Of a stretch of DNA of 58,658 nucleotides, positions 35,375 to 44,656 are shown piece after piece; position 1 is the stretch's first letter; each line of letters starts with the position of its first letter. The notes beneath the pieces were generated by a model. That model did no database searches, was not told the DNA's origin, and worked only from the letters and a program-made list of their open reading frames with translations. This DNA comes from Niallia nealsonii (GTDB lineage: Bacteria; Bacillota; Bacilli; Bacillales; Cytobacillaceae): the NCBI RefSeq assembly GCF_002835805.1, contig NZ_PISE01000045.1:1-58658 (forward strand), written 5' to 3'. A program made the translations under genes and the position numbers.

Positions 35375-36169
35375 TTGACAAGTGGAGAGATTTTTGAAAA
35401 GACACGATTTCCATCCCCTAATCCTGCAATAGAATTATATATTGTTACTTATTATGCATCTGGGTTAAAAGTAAAAGGGCTTTTGGCAGAGCCGAAAGAT
35501 GATTCTAAAACATATGATGGCTTTCTTTATTTAAGAGGCGGCATTAAAAATGTAGGGAAAGTTAGACCAGGGAGAATTGTACAATTCGCTTCAGAAGGGT
35601 TTATTGTATTTGCTCCATTTTATCGTGGCAATCAAGGAGGAGAAGGAAATGAAGACTTTGCTGGAGAGGATCAGCAAGATGCAATCTCTGCATTCTCTTT
35701 ATTAAAAAAACACCCAAAAGTAAATCAAGTGCATGTATTTGGATTTTCAAGGGGTGGGGTCATGGCGTTGATGGTTGGAGTGAATTGTCCAGCTGCTTCC
35801 ATTGTTACATGGGGAGGAGTAAGCAATATGTTTCTAACTTATCAAGAGCGGAAAGATTTGCGTAGAATGATGAAAAGAGTCATTGGAGGAACGCCAAATA
35901 AGTATCCAGAGGAATATCGGAAGAGAACTCCTCTTTTTTTTCTTGAAAAGATGAGCAGTCCAACTTTAATTATTCATGGAATGCAAGATAAGAACGTATC
36001 AATAGAGCATAGCTATCAATTAGAAAACAGGCTCAAAGAAGTAGGAAAAGAAGTTGAAACATGGTATTTTCCAGAATATACTCATTATTTCCCTCCGGAA
36101 ATAAATCGACAAGTTGTTGTGAATTTAACACAATGGATGAAAAAACAAACAGGAAAACTGTTAAAATAA
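35375..36169 (+). CDS. ytmA: YtmA-like alpha/beta hydrolase (S9 peptidase-like)
   Basis: 264 aa, serine hydrolase related to the catalytic domain of prolyl oligopeptidases. Nucleophile Ser in VFGFSRGGVMAL, then LIIHGMQDKNVSIEHSY with the acidic residue, and His in YTHYFPPE. The central FYRGNQGGEGNEDFAGEDQQDA and RMMKRVIGGTPNKYPEEY strongly resemble B. subtilis YtmA. It uses a TTG start (35375) after GAGGTGTG. Substrate unknown. Confidence 0.92.
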   Translation: MTSGEIFEKTRFPSPNPAIELYIVTYYASGLKVKGLLAEPKDDSKTYDGFLYLRGGIKNVGKVRPGRIVQFASEGFIVFAPFYRGNQGGEGNEDFAGEDQQDAISAFSLLKKHPKVNQVHVFGFSRGGVMALMVGVNCPAASIVTWGGVSNMFLTYQERKDLRRMMKRVIGGTPNKYPEEYRKRTPLFFLEKMSSPTLIIHGMQDKNVSIEHSYQLENRLKEVGKEVETWYFPEYTHYFPPEINRQVVVNLTQWMKKQTGKLLK

Positions 36170-36204
36170 AAGAAATAACTTAATAGATGGAAAAAGCTCA
36201 TTTA

Positions 36205-36276
36205 TTGTAAAAGCAGTCAGAGGTTTATCCCTATTTAGCAATGTTTGCCCCCTACTGATTCAAGTTTCACTTTACC
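36205..36276 (+). repeat. Dispersed element, 3' part only (copy C)
   Basis: GTAAAAGCAGTCAGAGG, then CAATGTTTGCCCCCTACTGATT and CAAGTTTCACTTTA. This is the second half of the element, with a degraded hairpin arm. It lies in the 250-bp gap between ytmA and ytmB, where no terminator is otherwise seen. Confidence 0.6.
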
Positions 36277-36420
36277 TTAATAGGTGTGCTACGCTCTATA
36301 TAAATAGAATAAGAATAATTAGAGAATGTTTTGGATTATTATTATGATAATGCTGTTTAATAAAAGCTGCTTTTCTGTTATTAGCTGCTGGGAAAAAAGG
36401 ATGAAAGGGAGTAATAATGA

Positions 36421-36663
36421 ATGGGAATGCCATTAGAATTAAATACAATGATTGTGACAAAGGGAAAAGAACAAAGAGTTGAGGAAAATTTTTTCCGGCT
36501 GCAAAAAAATGAGTATCGTCTTTATCCAATGCATATTCCTCTTGAAGTGAAAAAAACAATAGCAGGGGAATTAATTGGTACTGCAACAATAGAAAAATTA
36601 GAATGGGAAGAAGGAAAAACGACGATTCTTTATCGATTGATTGCATTAAATTCAACAAATTAA
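36421..36663 (+). CDS. ytmB: DUF2584 protein YtmB
   Basis: 80 aa, beginning MGMPLELNTMIVTKGKE and ending TTILYRLIALNSTN; this is the pattern of YtmB/DUF2584, a small beta-rich protein found next to metK in Bacillaceae. Function unknown. The start lies 15 bases after AAAGGGAG, a long spacing. It sits just upstream of the SAM riboswitch of metK. Confidence 0.9.
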   Translation: MGMPLELNTMIVTKGKEQRVEENFFRLQKNEYRLYPMHIPLEVKKTIAGELIGTATIEKLEWEEGKTTILYRLIALNSTN

Positions 36664-36730
36664 AATATTCAAGCTAAAACCATTGACATCACTTAAATAA
36701 TTAAGCTATCATGTTAATTTGAACGGATAC

Positions 36731-36955
36731 TCTCTTATCCTGAGCTGGTGGAGGGACTGGCCCGATGAAACCCAGCAACCTACTATGTGAAGAAATTAGC
36801 CTGGAACTTTTCGATTGTTTATTTGAGAAGTAGCGGACATTCTCTTAGGAAAGGTGCTAACCTGAAGCAAGGACATATATGTTCTTGAACGATAAGAGTG
36901 AAAGGTTTTGGAATCAATTACTTTGACCTTTTCACTTAATGAAAAGGTTTTTTGT
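36731..36955 (+). promoter_or_regulatory. SAM-I (S-box) riboswitch with terminator, upstream of metK
   Basis: The P1 arms CTCTTATCC (36732) and GATAAGAG (36891) pair. Between them are the S-box core GAGGGACTGGCCCGATGAAA, CCCAGCAACC and GGTGCTAACCTGAAGCAAGG. Downstream, ACCTTTTCA-CTTAA-TGAAAAGGT plus TTTTTTG (36926-36953) is a terminator whose 5' arm can instead pair with AGTGAAAGG at 36897. The expected behaviour is that SAM binding favours the terminator and lowers metK expression. P1-P4 are all drawable. Confidence 0.96.
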
Positions 36956-37104
36956 ATTATTTTCTAATAAACTTTTCTTTATAAATGTATAATTTCTATA
37001 TGTGTTTTTTTTAAGCTTTGTCGTTAATGGCAACTCAAAAGCTTTTCGGATAAAAACGCTATATTTACTTCATACTATCTAGGGAATGAGTACCGTATCA
37101 ACCA

Positions 37105-37155
37105 GAGGTTTGCAGGGAAGGATTCTCCAAACTAATGACCTCGCTTTTATTTTTC
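37105..37155 (+). promoter_or_regulatory. Extra hairpin and U-run between the riboswitch and metK
   Basis: GAGG/CCTC (37105-37108 and 37139-37142) encloses GTTTG/CAAAC, with an internal loop, then GCTTTTATTTTTC. It lies 20 bp before the metK ribosome site AAGGAGG and about 150 bp after the S-box terminator. A TATAAT-like sequence near 36988 raises the chance of a second promoter between the two. Weak stem; its role is inferred. Confidence 0.35.
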
Positions 37156-37176
37156 AATAAATAAGGAGGAAATCAG

Positions 37177-38379
37177 ATGTCAACAAAACGTCGCTTGTTC
37201 ACTTCTGAATCGGTAACGGAAGGTCATCCAGATAAAATATGTGACCAAATTTCAGATGCTATTTTAGACGCTATTCTGGCAAAGGATGCAAATGCTCGTG
37301 TAGCTGCAGAAACATCTGTTACAACTGGGTTAGTATTGGTTGCAGGAGAAATTACAACATCTACATATGTGGATATCCCAAAAATTGTACGAGAAACAGT
37401 CAGAGAAATAGGGTATACTCGTGCAAAGTATGGTTTTGATGCAGAAACTAGTGCGGTATTAACATCAATTGATGAGCAGTCTGCAGATATTGCATTAGGG
37501 GTAGATCAGGCTCTAGAAGCACGTGAAGGGAAAATGACTGACGAAGAAATTGAAGCAATTGGTGCAGGAGACCAAGGTTTGATGTTCGGTTTTGCTTGCA
37601 ATGAAACGAAAGATTTTATGCCATTGCCTATATCATTAGCGCATAAATTGTCTAGAAGATTAGCTGAAGTGCGAAAAGAGGAAATTCTTCCATACCTTCG
37701 TCCAGATGGAAAAACACAAGTAACAGTAGAATATGATGAGAATGATAAACCTGTTCGCATCGATACAATTGTTATTAGCACACAGCATCATCCGGAAGTT
37801 ACATTAGAGCAAATTCAGCGCAATATAAAAGAATACGTTATTAATAAAGTTGTTCCAAAGGAATTAATAGATGAAAATACAAAATATTTTATTAATCCGA
37901 CAGGACGTTTTGTTATCGGCGGACCACAGGGAGATGCTGGTTTAACAGGACGCAAAATCATTGTTGATACATACGGTGGTTATGCCCGTCACGGGGGAGG
38001 AGCTTTTTCAGGGAAGGACCCTACAAAAGTAGACCGTTCTGCTGCGTATGCTGCCCGTTATGTAGCAAAAAATATTGTTGCTGCAAAACTAGCGGATAAA
38101 GTGGAAGTTCAGCTTGCCTATGCGATCGGTGTAGCCCAGCCTGTATCTATTGCTATTGATACGTTTGGCACGGGAACTGTTTCCGAAGAGGTATTAGTGG
38201 AAGCTGTTCGCGAAAACTTTGATCTTCGCCCAGCAGGGATTATTAATATGTTAGATTTGCGCCGCCCAATTTATAAGCAAACGGCAGCATATGGCCATTT
38301 TGGGCGCAGTGATCTTGATTTGCCTTGGGAGCGCACAGATAAAGCAGAAACGATTAAAAATGCTGTAGCAGGCAAATAA
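37177..38379 (+). CDS. metK: S-adenosylmethionine synthetase
   Basis: Makes SAM from methionine and ATP. 400 aa, full length, with [16 protein letters not shown], the loop motif [10 protein letters not shown] and the P-loop-like [26 protein letters not shown] precedes ATG 37177. Controlled by the SAM-I riboswitch upstream, a direct product-feedback loop. Monocistronic: a hairpin follows. Confidence 0.98.
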   Translation: MSTKRRLFTSESVTEGHPDKICDQISDAILDAILAKDANARVAAETSVTTGLVLVAGEITTSTYVDIPKIVRETVREIGYTRAKYGFDAETSAVLTSIDEQSADIALGVDQALEAREGKMTDEEIEAIGAGDQGLMFGFACNETKDFMPLPISLAHKLSRRLAEVRKEEILPYLRPDGKTQVTVEYDENDKPVRIDTIVISTQHHPEVTLEQIQRNIKEYVINKVVPKELIDENTKYFINPTGRFVIGGPQGDAGLTGRKIIVDTYGGYARHGGGAFSGKDPTKVDRSAAYAARYVAKNIVAAKLADKVEVQLAYAIGVAQPVSIAIDTFGTGTVSEEVLVEAVRENFDLRPAGIINMLDLRRPIYKQTAAYGHFGRSDLDLPWERTDKAETIKNAVAGK

Positions 38380-38418
38380 AAATCGCAAAATGTTTTGAAA
38401 AGAATTGGTGATAAATAG

Positions 38419-38472
38419 AAAAAGAGCTATTCTGAAGAATCGAACTTTGATTTTTTAGATGCTCTTTTTTCT
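38419..38472 (+). terminator. metK terminator
   Basis: AAAAAGAGC and GCTCTTTTTT pair across a 35-nt interior, ending in a T-run. It is 40 bp after the metK stop. Confidence 0.65.
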
Positions 38473-38899
38473 TTTGATCCATTTATCCTGATATGGTTTT
38501 TGGGGCAAGATTTATAAGTTGGATTTTTATTGAGAAAATAGAACTATTTTAGCAAGTTTGCGAAAAAAACTGGAAGAAAATAAAAAAATACAAAGCAATA
38601 AAAAAATCATGTAACGCCTTATTTTATTTTTCGTCTAATAGGTATGCTGATTAATTTATGATACAATAGTAAACTAAGACAGCATAATTACAAATATATA
38701 TTGGCGCTGTCTGACATATGGAAATAACTAAAAAAGTTTTTCTATCTAGGCTGTTAGTGATTTTGTTGATAAGAATATGGTTGTTTTTTTTTGCATGAAT
38801 GAACAAAAGATCAACAGAATGATTTAATTGACAGAGCAAAAAAACAGGAGAAATCCTTAATTTAAAGGCTATAAGAAAAGAATGGAGAAGGTGAGCAGT
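38473..38899 (+). other. Long asnB leader region
   Basis: About 430 bp with no convincing gene. GATACAAT near 38660 could be a -10 box. A 26-codon frame at 38718-38798 ends in a hydrophobic stretch but lacks a ribosome site. The right end carries the asnB site GGAGAAGGTG. No T-box motif (GGGTGGTACCGCG) is present. Confidence 0.4.
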
Positions 38900-40804
38900 A
38901 TGTGTGGTTTTGTAGGCTGCGTTCATGATAAGGCACAAAACTTTCAAGAAGCACAAAAAGAGCAATTTGAGAAAATGAATCGAATTATTACCCATCGGGG
39001 TCCTGATGATGAGGGGTATTATTTTGATGATCATATACAGTTTGGATTTAGAAGATTAAGCATTATTGATATTGAGAGCGGGCATCAGCCTTTAACATAC
39101 GAGAATGAGCGTTATTGGATTATTTTTAATGGAGAAGTTTACAATTATTTAGAACTAAGAGCAGAGTTAGAAAAAGAAGGGTTAACCTTCCAAACAAATT
39201 CAGATACGGAAGTAATTATTGCATTATACAGCCATAAAAAGGAAAAAGCTGTAGAAAGTTTAAGAGGAATGTTCGGTTTTGTCATTTGGGATAAACAAGA
39301 ACAAACTTTATATGGAGCTCGTGATCCATTTGGAATTAAACCATTCTTTTATCTAGAGGATGAGGAAAAAACTTTATTTGCTTCAGAAAAGAAAAGTATT
39401 TTAATGGCACTTGAAAATGATGTATTAAACTATGAATCTCTCCAACATTATTTAACTTATCAATTTGTGCCTGAACCGGAAACAATGTCAAAAGGCATTA
39501 AAAAACTAGAGCCTGGGCATTATTTTACTAAAAAACTTGGTTCCGCGATGGAAATCAAACGCTATTGGAGAGCATCATTTCAACCTGTCAATAAATCTGA
39601 AGATGAATTTGTTAAAGAAATTAAGGATGTTTTATTCGATAGTGTTAAAATGCATATGCGAAGCGATGTACCTGTTGGTTCGTTCCTTTCAGGAGGAATC
39701 GACTCTTCTGTTATTGCGAGTATCGCAAAAGAATTTCATCCAAACATCAAAACATTCTCTGTCGGTTTTGAGCACAATGGCTTCAGCGAAATAGATGTGG
39801 CAAAAGAAACAGCGGAAAAATTAGGATTAGAAAATATCAGCTATGTCATCTCTCCTGAAGAATATATGAAAGAGATACCAAAAATCATGTGGCATATGGA
39901 TGATCCATTAGCAGATCCAGCTTGTGTGCCGTTGTATTTTGTTGCAAGAGAAGCACGGAAACATGTGACAGTTGTGCTTTCCGGTGAAGGGGCAGATGAG
40001 TTATTCGGCGGATATAATATTTATCGTGAGCCTCAATCATTAGAAGTATTTAACAAAATACCGAAAGCTGGACAATCATTATTGCGTTCGATTGCTAGAA
40101 TGCTTCCTGATGGAGTCAAAGGAAAAAGCTTTATCGAGCGTGGTGTAACTCCGATGGAAGAACGCTATATTGGAAATGCCAAAATGTTTACTGAAGAAGA
40201 AAAGCGTTATTTATTGGCAAGCTACAATAATGGTCTGCATTATACAAATATCACAAAACCGCTTTATGAAGAAAGTAAAGGGTATGATCCAGTAGATAGA
40301 ATGCAATTTATTGATATTCATACATGGATGAGAGGCGATATTTTATTAAAAGCAGATAAAATGACAATGGCACATTCTCTGGAATTACGTGTACCATTTT
40401 TGGACAAAGCTGTTTTTGATGTGGCTTCAAAAATTCCGACAAGTTTAAAAACAGCAAATGGCACGACTAAATATATTCTTCGCAAAGCAGCAGAATCATT
40501 TGTTCCAGAACATGTTCTAAACCGCAAGAAATTAGGATTCCCAGTTCCGATTCGCCATTGGCTGAAAGATGAGATGAATGAATGGGCGAAAAACATTATT
40601 AAAGAAAGCAATACAGATCATCTTTTTAATAAACATGTTATTTTGCAGCTATTAGAGGACCATTGTCAAGGAAAAGCGGATAACAGCCGTAAAATCTGGA
40701 CTGTCCTTATGTTTATGGTATGGCACAGCATTTATATAGAAAAAAAATATTCCTTTGAAGAGGAATATTTAAGAGGGAGAAAAGTACAAGCTGTTAGGAA
40801 TTAG
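38900..40804 (+). CDS. asnB: Asparagine synthase (glutamine-hydrolysing)
   Basis: Makes asparagine from aspartate with glutamine as nitrogen donor. An in-frame ATG at 38882 would bury the catalytic Cys. ATG 38900 gives MCGFVG, which after Met removal exposes Cys1 of the class II glutaminase, so it is chosen (634 aa). The synthetase domain carries the PP-loop SGGIDSSV near residue 255 and the AsnB pattern [12 protein letters not shown]. It overlaps the convergent C39-like gene by 11 bp. metK-asnB order as in B. subtilis. Confidence 0.96.
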   Translation: MCGFVGCVHDKAQNFQEAQKEQFEKMNRIITHRGPDDEGYYFDDHIQFGFRRLSIIDIESGHQPLTYENERYWIIFNGEVYNYLELRAELEKEGLTFQTNSDTEVIIALYSHKKEKAVESLRGMFGFVIWDKQEQTLYGARDPFGIKPFFYLEDEEKTLFASEKKSILMALENDVLNYESLQHYLTYQFVPEPETMSKGIKKLEPGHYFTKKLGSAMEIKRYWRASFQPVNKSEDEFVKEIKDVLFDSVKMHMRSDVPVGSFLSGGIDSSVIASIAKEFHPNIKTFSVGFEHNGFSEIDVAKETAEKLGLENISYVISPEEYMKEIPKIMWHMDDPLADPACVPLYFVAREARKHVTVVLSGEGADELFGGYNIYREPQSLEVFNKIPKAGQSLLRSIARMLPDGVKGKSFIERGVTPMEERYIGNAKMFTEEEKRYLLASYNNGLHYTNITKPLYEESKGYDPVDRMQFIDIHTWMRGDILLKADKMTMAHSLELRVPFLDKAVFDVASKIPTSLKTANGTTKYILRKAAESFVPEHVLNRKKLGFPVPIRHWLKDEMNEWAKNIIKESNTDHLFNKHVILQLLEDHCQGKADNSRKIWTVLMFMVWHSIYIEKKYSFEEEYLRGRKVQAVRN

Positions 40805-41648
40805 TATACGTAATAGCTTGACTTCCCATTTGCACCCATGCGTCTATAAAAGTTTGTATGGGTGCCTTTTTATTTTTTTCATTAGTCAGTGGGTCATTAA
40901 AATAAACATAGTCTTTATCATAACCTGTTACTAAAACAGAATGTTCGGAATACGTGATTTTAATAGTGCCACTTGGTGTAACCCATGTTCTGAAATTATC
41001 ATCTGACAACTTTTGAAATGTCGAAGTAGTAATTATCCAAACAGGGCGGTCATCAGAAAGCACTGTTTTTAAATCTTCAAAATCAGATCCAGTTAAATCT
41101 ACCACCCTATCTGGCAGATAGTTATTTGCTAATTTTGCTATTGGTTTGTGATAAACTCCAAGGCCAGGTCCTTCTAAGGAATACATATCCCCGATAAAGC
41201 CATCATTTGGATTTCCATAATATATTTTGCCGTTTTTCTTTTCATAAGGAGTCGTATCTTTTGTGATTTCTTTGGCCAGTGTCATTTTATCTGCATCAAT
41301 TCCTGCATACTGAAGCAGCATGGCAAGACTTGTTACTTCACAGCCTCGAGGAAGCTCAGGCAATTGGCTGATAACGGGAGCATCTAGCTTTACACTTGCT
41401 TTTACCGTTTCTATTTTCTTTTTCGCTAATGCCGAGATAGTTTTTGTCGCCTGTTCTGTAATTTCTTTGGCAAAGGCTATTTCCTCCTTGTTTTTAAAAT
41501 GAAGAAGATAAACGCCTAGTGCTGTCATTGCAACAAGAGAAGAAAACAAAAAAGTTTTTATTAGCAAGGATACTTTTTTGCCAATCATTAAAAATATAAG
41601 GAATAATAAACCTATAATTGAATATAAGATGATTCCGTTTGTCTCCAT
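40794..41648 (-). CDS. Membrane-anchored C39-like (papain-fold) peptidase
   Basis: 284 aa. Two N-terminal membrane segments (about residues 5-23 and 30-50), then a C39_2 domain facing outside: catalytic Cys in [18 protein letters not shown], His in [12 protein letters not shown], Asp/Asn in YVYFNDPL. The pattern resembles B. subtilis YvpB-like proteins of unknown substrate. Catalytic residues look intact. ATG 41648 follows AGGTGA. No ABC bacteriocin exporter is nearby, so a bacteriocin-leader role is unlikely. Confidence 0.87.
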   Translation of the reverse strand: METNGIILYSIIGLLFLIFLMIGKKVSLLIKTFLFSSLVAMTALGVYLLHFKNKEEIAFAKEITEQATKTISALAKKKIETVKASVKLDAPVISQLPELPRGCEVTSLAMLLQYAGIDADKMTLAKEITKDTTPYEKKNGKIYYGNPNDGFIGDMYSLEGPGLGVYHKPIAKLANNYLPDRVVDLTGSDFEDLKTVLSDDRPVWIITTSTFQKLSDDNFRTWVTPSGTIKITYSEHSVLVTGYDKDYVYFNDPLTNEKNKKAPIQTFIDAWVQMGSQAITYTNS

Positions 41649-42083
41649 AATTTCACCTAATTAGTAAGTATAGTTTTATATCGGTAAATTTTTAAAAAGT
41701 TTAAGAGTTAATAATAGTTTTCTATTTCCATATTCCATTTATTTAAACATACAGTCTCCCTTCTAAAAAAATTCTCTTAAGTGTACAAAAATTAAACCGT
41801 AAGCAGGATGATATCTTCTCATTAATTTTGCTATAATTTATAAGCTTGATGGAAACACTACTTAAGAATTTTCAATATAAAGGATAATCCTTTAAATTCC
41901 CTTAAAAAACTAAGGTGACTAAGGAGAATAGTGGCATGATAGTAAATGATTTGTAATGAAATATTTAGAAGCAACGATGCAAATTAGCGTATACGAGAAT
42001 TAATTGATTATACATAAATATTTGATAAAGTAATAAACCTGCTACATAATAAAAGCATAGGTTGTGGATTAGGGGGGACTTTG
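41649..42083 (+). other. Intergenic region upstream of ytpA with two coupled micro-ORFs
   Basis: Divergent 435-bp gap. GCTATAATTT near 41830 may be a -10 box. A good AAGGAG (41920) leads to ATG 41936 with six codons (MIVNDL); its TAA overlaps ATG 41956 of a second 15-codon frame (MKYLEATMQISVYEN) ending at 42003. The ytpA start follows 80 bp later. No hairpin with a T-run was seen. Confidence 0.35.
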
Positions 42084-42887
42084 ATGTGGAAATGGGAAGC
42101 TGAAGGTGAAGCGAAGGCAGTCATTGTAATAGTTCATGGTGCTATGGAGCATCATCGAAGATATGGTTGGCTGATTGAAACGTTTCGTTTATCCGGTTTT
42201 CATGTATTAATGGGAGATCTTCCAGGTCAAGGAATGACAACAAGATCGAAAAGAGGACATGTTGATTCTTTTGACGAGTATACAATAGAAATTAAGGATT
42301 GGATTCAAGCAGCCTATCAATTTGAGTTGCCGGTTTTTTTGCTTGGACATAGTCTAGGGGGTTTAGCATCTATACGACTCTTGCAGCAAGAAAAATTAAA
42401 AATTGCTGGGTTGATTTTATCTTCTCCTTGTTTAGGTTTGATGAATTATCCTTCTAAATTTTTAGGGGCATTATCTGTTTTATTAAATAAAATTGCACCA
42501 AAATTACGAATGAATTCAGGATTAACAATAGATTTGGCTACAAGAAATGAAGCAATACGAGAAATGGATTGCAACGATACATTATATGTAACAAAGGTTT
42601 CTGTTAGATGGTATAGGGAGTTAATTGTTGCAATAAAACAAGCATTCACCGATGTGACAAAAACACAGGATATTCCATTATTGTTAATGCAAGGTGGTGG
42701 AGATCTAGTGGTAGATAAAAAAATGGTGAAAACTTGGTTTAATATGATACCATTATCGGAAAAGAGATATAAAGAATGGCCAGAATGCTATCATGAGATT
42801 TTTAATGAGCCTGAAAGAGAAGAAATTTTTGAATACGCAAAGGATTTTATTATAAGTCAGTTAAAATCTGTTGGCTATATTGTATAA
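42084..42887 (+). CDS. ytpA: Lysophospholipase-like alpha/beta hydrolase YtpA
   Basis: 267 aa, monoglyceride-lipase family. VIVHGAMEHHRRY (oxyanion region), nucleophile Ser in LLGHSLGGLASI, Asp in LMQGGGDLVVD and His in CYHEIFNEPE are in order. In B. subtilis YtpA is a phospholipase linked to the lysophospholipid antibiotic bacilysocin. ATG 42084 lies seven bases after GGGGGG; TTG 42081 is closer than usual. It is followed by ytpB after 14 bp, a conserved pair. Confidence 0.92.
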   Translation: MWKWEAEGEAKAVIVIVHGAMEHHRRYGWLIETFRLSGFHVLMGDLPGQGMTTRSKRGHVDSFDEYTIEIKDWIQAAYQFELPVFLLGHSLGGLASIRLLQQEKLKIAGLILSSPCLGLMNYPSKFLGALSVLLNKIAPKLRMNSGLTIDLATRNEAIREMDCNDTLYVTKVSVRWYRELIVAIKQAFTDVTKTQDIPLLLMQGGGDLVVDKKMVKTWFNMIPLSEKRYKEWPECYHEIFNEPEREEIFEYAKDFIISQLKSVGYIV

Positions 42888-42901
42888 GTGAGGTTTTAAA
42901 T

Positions 42902-43996
42902 ATGTCAGTACCAGTTATGCCACTATCATTAATGTCAAAAGTATATATAAAAGTTTTTCCTGCAGTGCATAAGGAATTGCAATATTGGACAGATAGAGCC
43001 AGGGCAATTCCAAATCCAGAATTGAGAAAACAAGCCCTAACAAGCATAGAGCAAAAGACTTTTCATTGCGAGGGCGGTTCGATAATGGCTTTGATTGCCC
43101 AAGAAAACTATCAAGATGCAATTAAATTTATTGTGGCATATCAAACAATCAGCGATTATTTAGATAATTTATGTGATCGAAGCACATCTCTTGATCCTAA
43201 TGACTTTGCAGCATTGCATGAATCAATGAAACATGCTTTAACGGTTGATGCCGAGCCGTCTAATTATTATCGTTTCCGTGAAGATCAAAACGATGGCGGC
43301 TATTTGCATGATTTGGCAAAAACATGTCGCGAAATGCTTCAGAAGATGGATAATTATGTACATATTAAAGCGTATTTATTAGAACTTTGCCGCTATTATT
43401 GCGATCTGCAGATTCATAAGCATGTGATAGTGGAAGAAAGAATTCCTAGATTACAAAATTGGTTTGATGAGAATAAACATTTAATACCAGAAATGGAGTG
43501 GTATGAATTTTCTGCTTGTTCTGGTTCTACATTGGGGATTTTTTGTTTAGTTTCTTATGCGCTAAGAAAAGATTTTGATCCCTCTTATGCTTTAGCAATT
43601 CGAGATGGTTATTTTCCATATATTCAAGGTTTGCATATATTATTGGATTATTTTATTGATCAAGAGGAAGACCGTATAGGAGGAGACCTTAACTTTTGTT
43701 TTTATTATGAGGATGAAAAGCAACTTTTTAATCGTTTAAAGCATTTTGTTCAAGAAGCAGATAAGCATACAAACAAACTTCCTCATCAAAAATTTCATAA
43801 ATTAATAAATCGGGGATTATTAGGTGTTTATTTATCAGATGAAAAAGTAAATAAACAGCAAAATATTCGCAAATTAGCTAAAAGTATGATAAAAACATCT
43901 GGACCAATTGGCTATTTCTTTTATCTAAATGGGCGAGTGTACCGCAAATTTCAAAAAATGGTGCCTGCAAGCATTATGAGAGCGATGATAAAGTAA
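42902..43996 (+). CDS. ytpB: Tetraprenyl-beta-curcumene synthase YtpB
   Basis: 364 aa, all-helical class IB terpene synthase (DUF2600 family) acting on long-chain prenyl diphosphates to give C35 sesquarterpenes. Asp-rich segments SDYLDNLCDRS (about residues 83-93) and DYFIDQEEDRIGGDLNF (about 250-266) are the likely Mg-diphosphate contacts. Length and sequence match B. subtilis YtpB. Translation is probably coupled to ytpA. Such C35 terpenoids have been connected with membranes and spores. Confidence 0.93.
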   Translation: MSVPVMPLSLMSKVYIKVFPAVHKELQYWTDRARAIPNPELRKQALTSIEQKTFHCEGGSIMALIAQENYQDAIKFIVAYQTISDYLDNLCDRSTSLDPNDFAALHESMKHALTVDAEPSNYYRFREDQNDGGYLHDLAKTCREMLQKMDNYVHIKAYLLELCRYYCDLQIHKHVIVEERIPRLQNWFDENKHLIPEMEWYEFSACSGSTLGIFCLVSYALRKDFDPSYALAIRDGYFPYIQGLHILLDYFIDQEEDRIGGDLNFCFYYEDEKQLFNRLKHFVQEADKHTNKLPHQKFHKLINRGLLGVYLSDEKVNKQQNIRKLAKSMIKTSGPIGYFFYLNGRVYRKFQKMVPASIMRAMIK

Positions 43997-44023
43997 GTTG
44001 ACTGCTGTTTCCTCTTTTTGCTT

Positions 44024-44085
44024 ATGTATGTAAAATTCCAATCAATAGGGATAAAGAAATCCCCTATTGATTGAAGTTTCACTTT
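44024..44085 (+). repeat. Dispersed element, 3' hairpin and tail (copy E)
   Basis: CAATCAATAGGG-(loop)-CCCCTATTGATTG followed by GAAGTTTCACTTTA. This is the best-paired version of the 3' hairpin (12 bp), without the rest of the element. It fills the gap between the convergent ytpB and mnmM genes exactly where a terminator is expected. Confidence 0.7.
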
Positions 44086-44656
44086 ATCTTTTTTCAATGG
44101 CAATAATAAATGGCGGATTATTCATTTGATTAATAAATCGATACTCGAGTACGTGAGCTGTTTGTTGATCAATTGATTTTACGTATTGTAATAATGCATC
44201 TCGTTCTTGTTGCCCTTCAGGATGTCCATGATAAATAACGAGAACAATTATGCCTTCGGGTGCTAATATTTCTAGCAGTTGCTCGATGGCTGCAATCGTT
44301 GTTGTTGAGGTGGTGACAATTGATTTATCACCGCCAGGCAAGTATCCTAAATTAAATATTGCGCCTGTAACTTTGCCGTGGCAACTAGTTGGAATAACAG
44401 GTTTAATTCGTTCATGTCCACATAAAAAAGTGTGCACAATATTTTTAAGATTGTTTTCTGCCAATTTTTTCTCTGTAGCAATAAGAGCATCTTGTTGGAT
44501 GTCAAAACTAAAGACTTTTCCTGAATGGCCCACAAGCTTTGCCAAAAACAAGGTATCATGACCATTTCCCATTGTTGCATCGATAGCAATATCTCCATTT
44601 TGGACACAATTGCTGAGTAAACTTCTTGCAAAGGGAAGAATACGCTCTAATTTCAT
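44084..44656 (-). CDS. mnmM: tRNA mnm(5)s(2)U34 methyltransferase MnmM (YtqB)
   Basis: 190-aa class I methyltransferase. The SAM motif is DATMGNGHDTLFLA (residues 27-40), followed by FDIQ and the family stretch NLGYLPGGDK; YHGHPEGQ is another hallmark of this family. In B. subtilis this enzyme completes mnm5s2U34 by methylating the aminomethyl group in wobble-U tRNAs such as tRNA-Glu. It overlaps mnmL by four bases (ATGA), so the two are co-translated. Confidence 0.9.
   Translation of the reverse strand: MKLERILPFARSLLSNCVQNGDIAIDATMGNGHDTLFLAKLVGHSGKVFSFDIQQDALIATEKKLAENNLKNIVHTFLCGHERIKPVIPTSCHGKVTGAIFNLGYLPGGDKSIVTTSTTTIAAIEQLLEILAPEGIIVLVIYHGHPEGQQERDALLQYVKSIDQQTAHVLEYRFINQMNNPPFIIAIEKR

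Noticed and set aside
38718-38798. 26-codon frame with a hydrophobic C-terminus upstream of asnB
   Set aside because: No ribosome site in front of the ATG and Phe/Leu-rich translation is expected from the local T-runs; not supported as a gene.
38473-38899. Possible riboswitch or T-box in the long asnB leader
   Set aside because: No GGGTGGTACCGCG, S-box, purine or other core motif could be found, and no strong terminator precedes asnB.
41963-41980. TTTAGAAGCAACGATGC, similar to a stretch near 45762 (TTTAGAAGCAACTATGC)
   Set aside because: Only about 17 bp and two occurrences, with no further similarity on either side; probably chance in AT-rich DNA.
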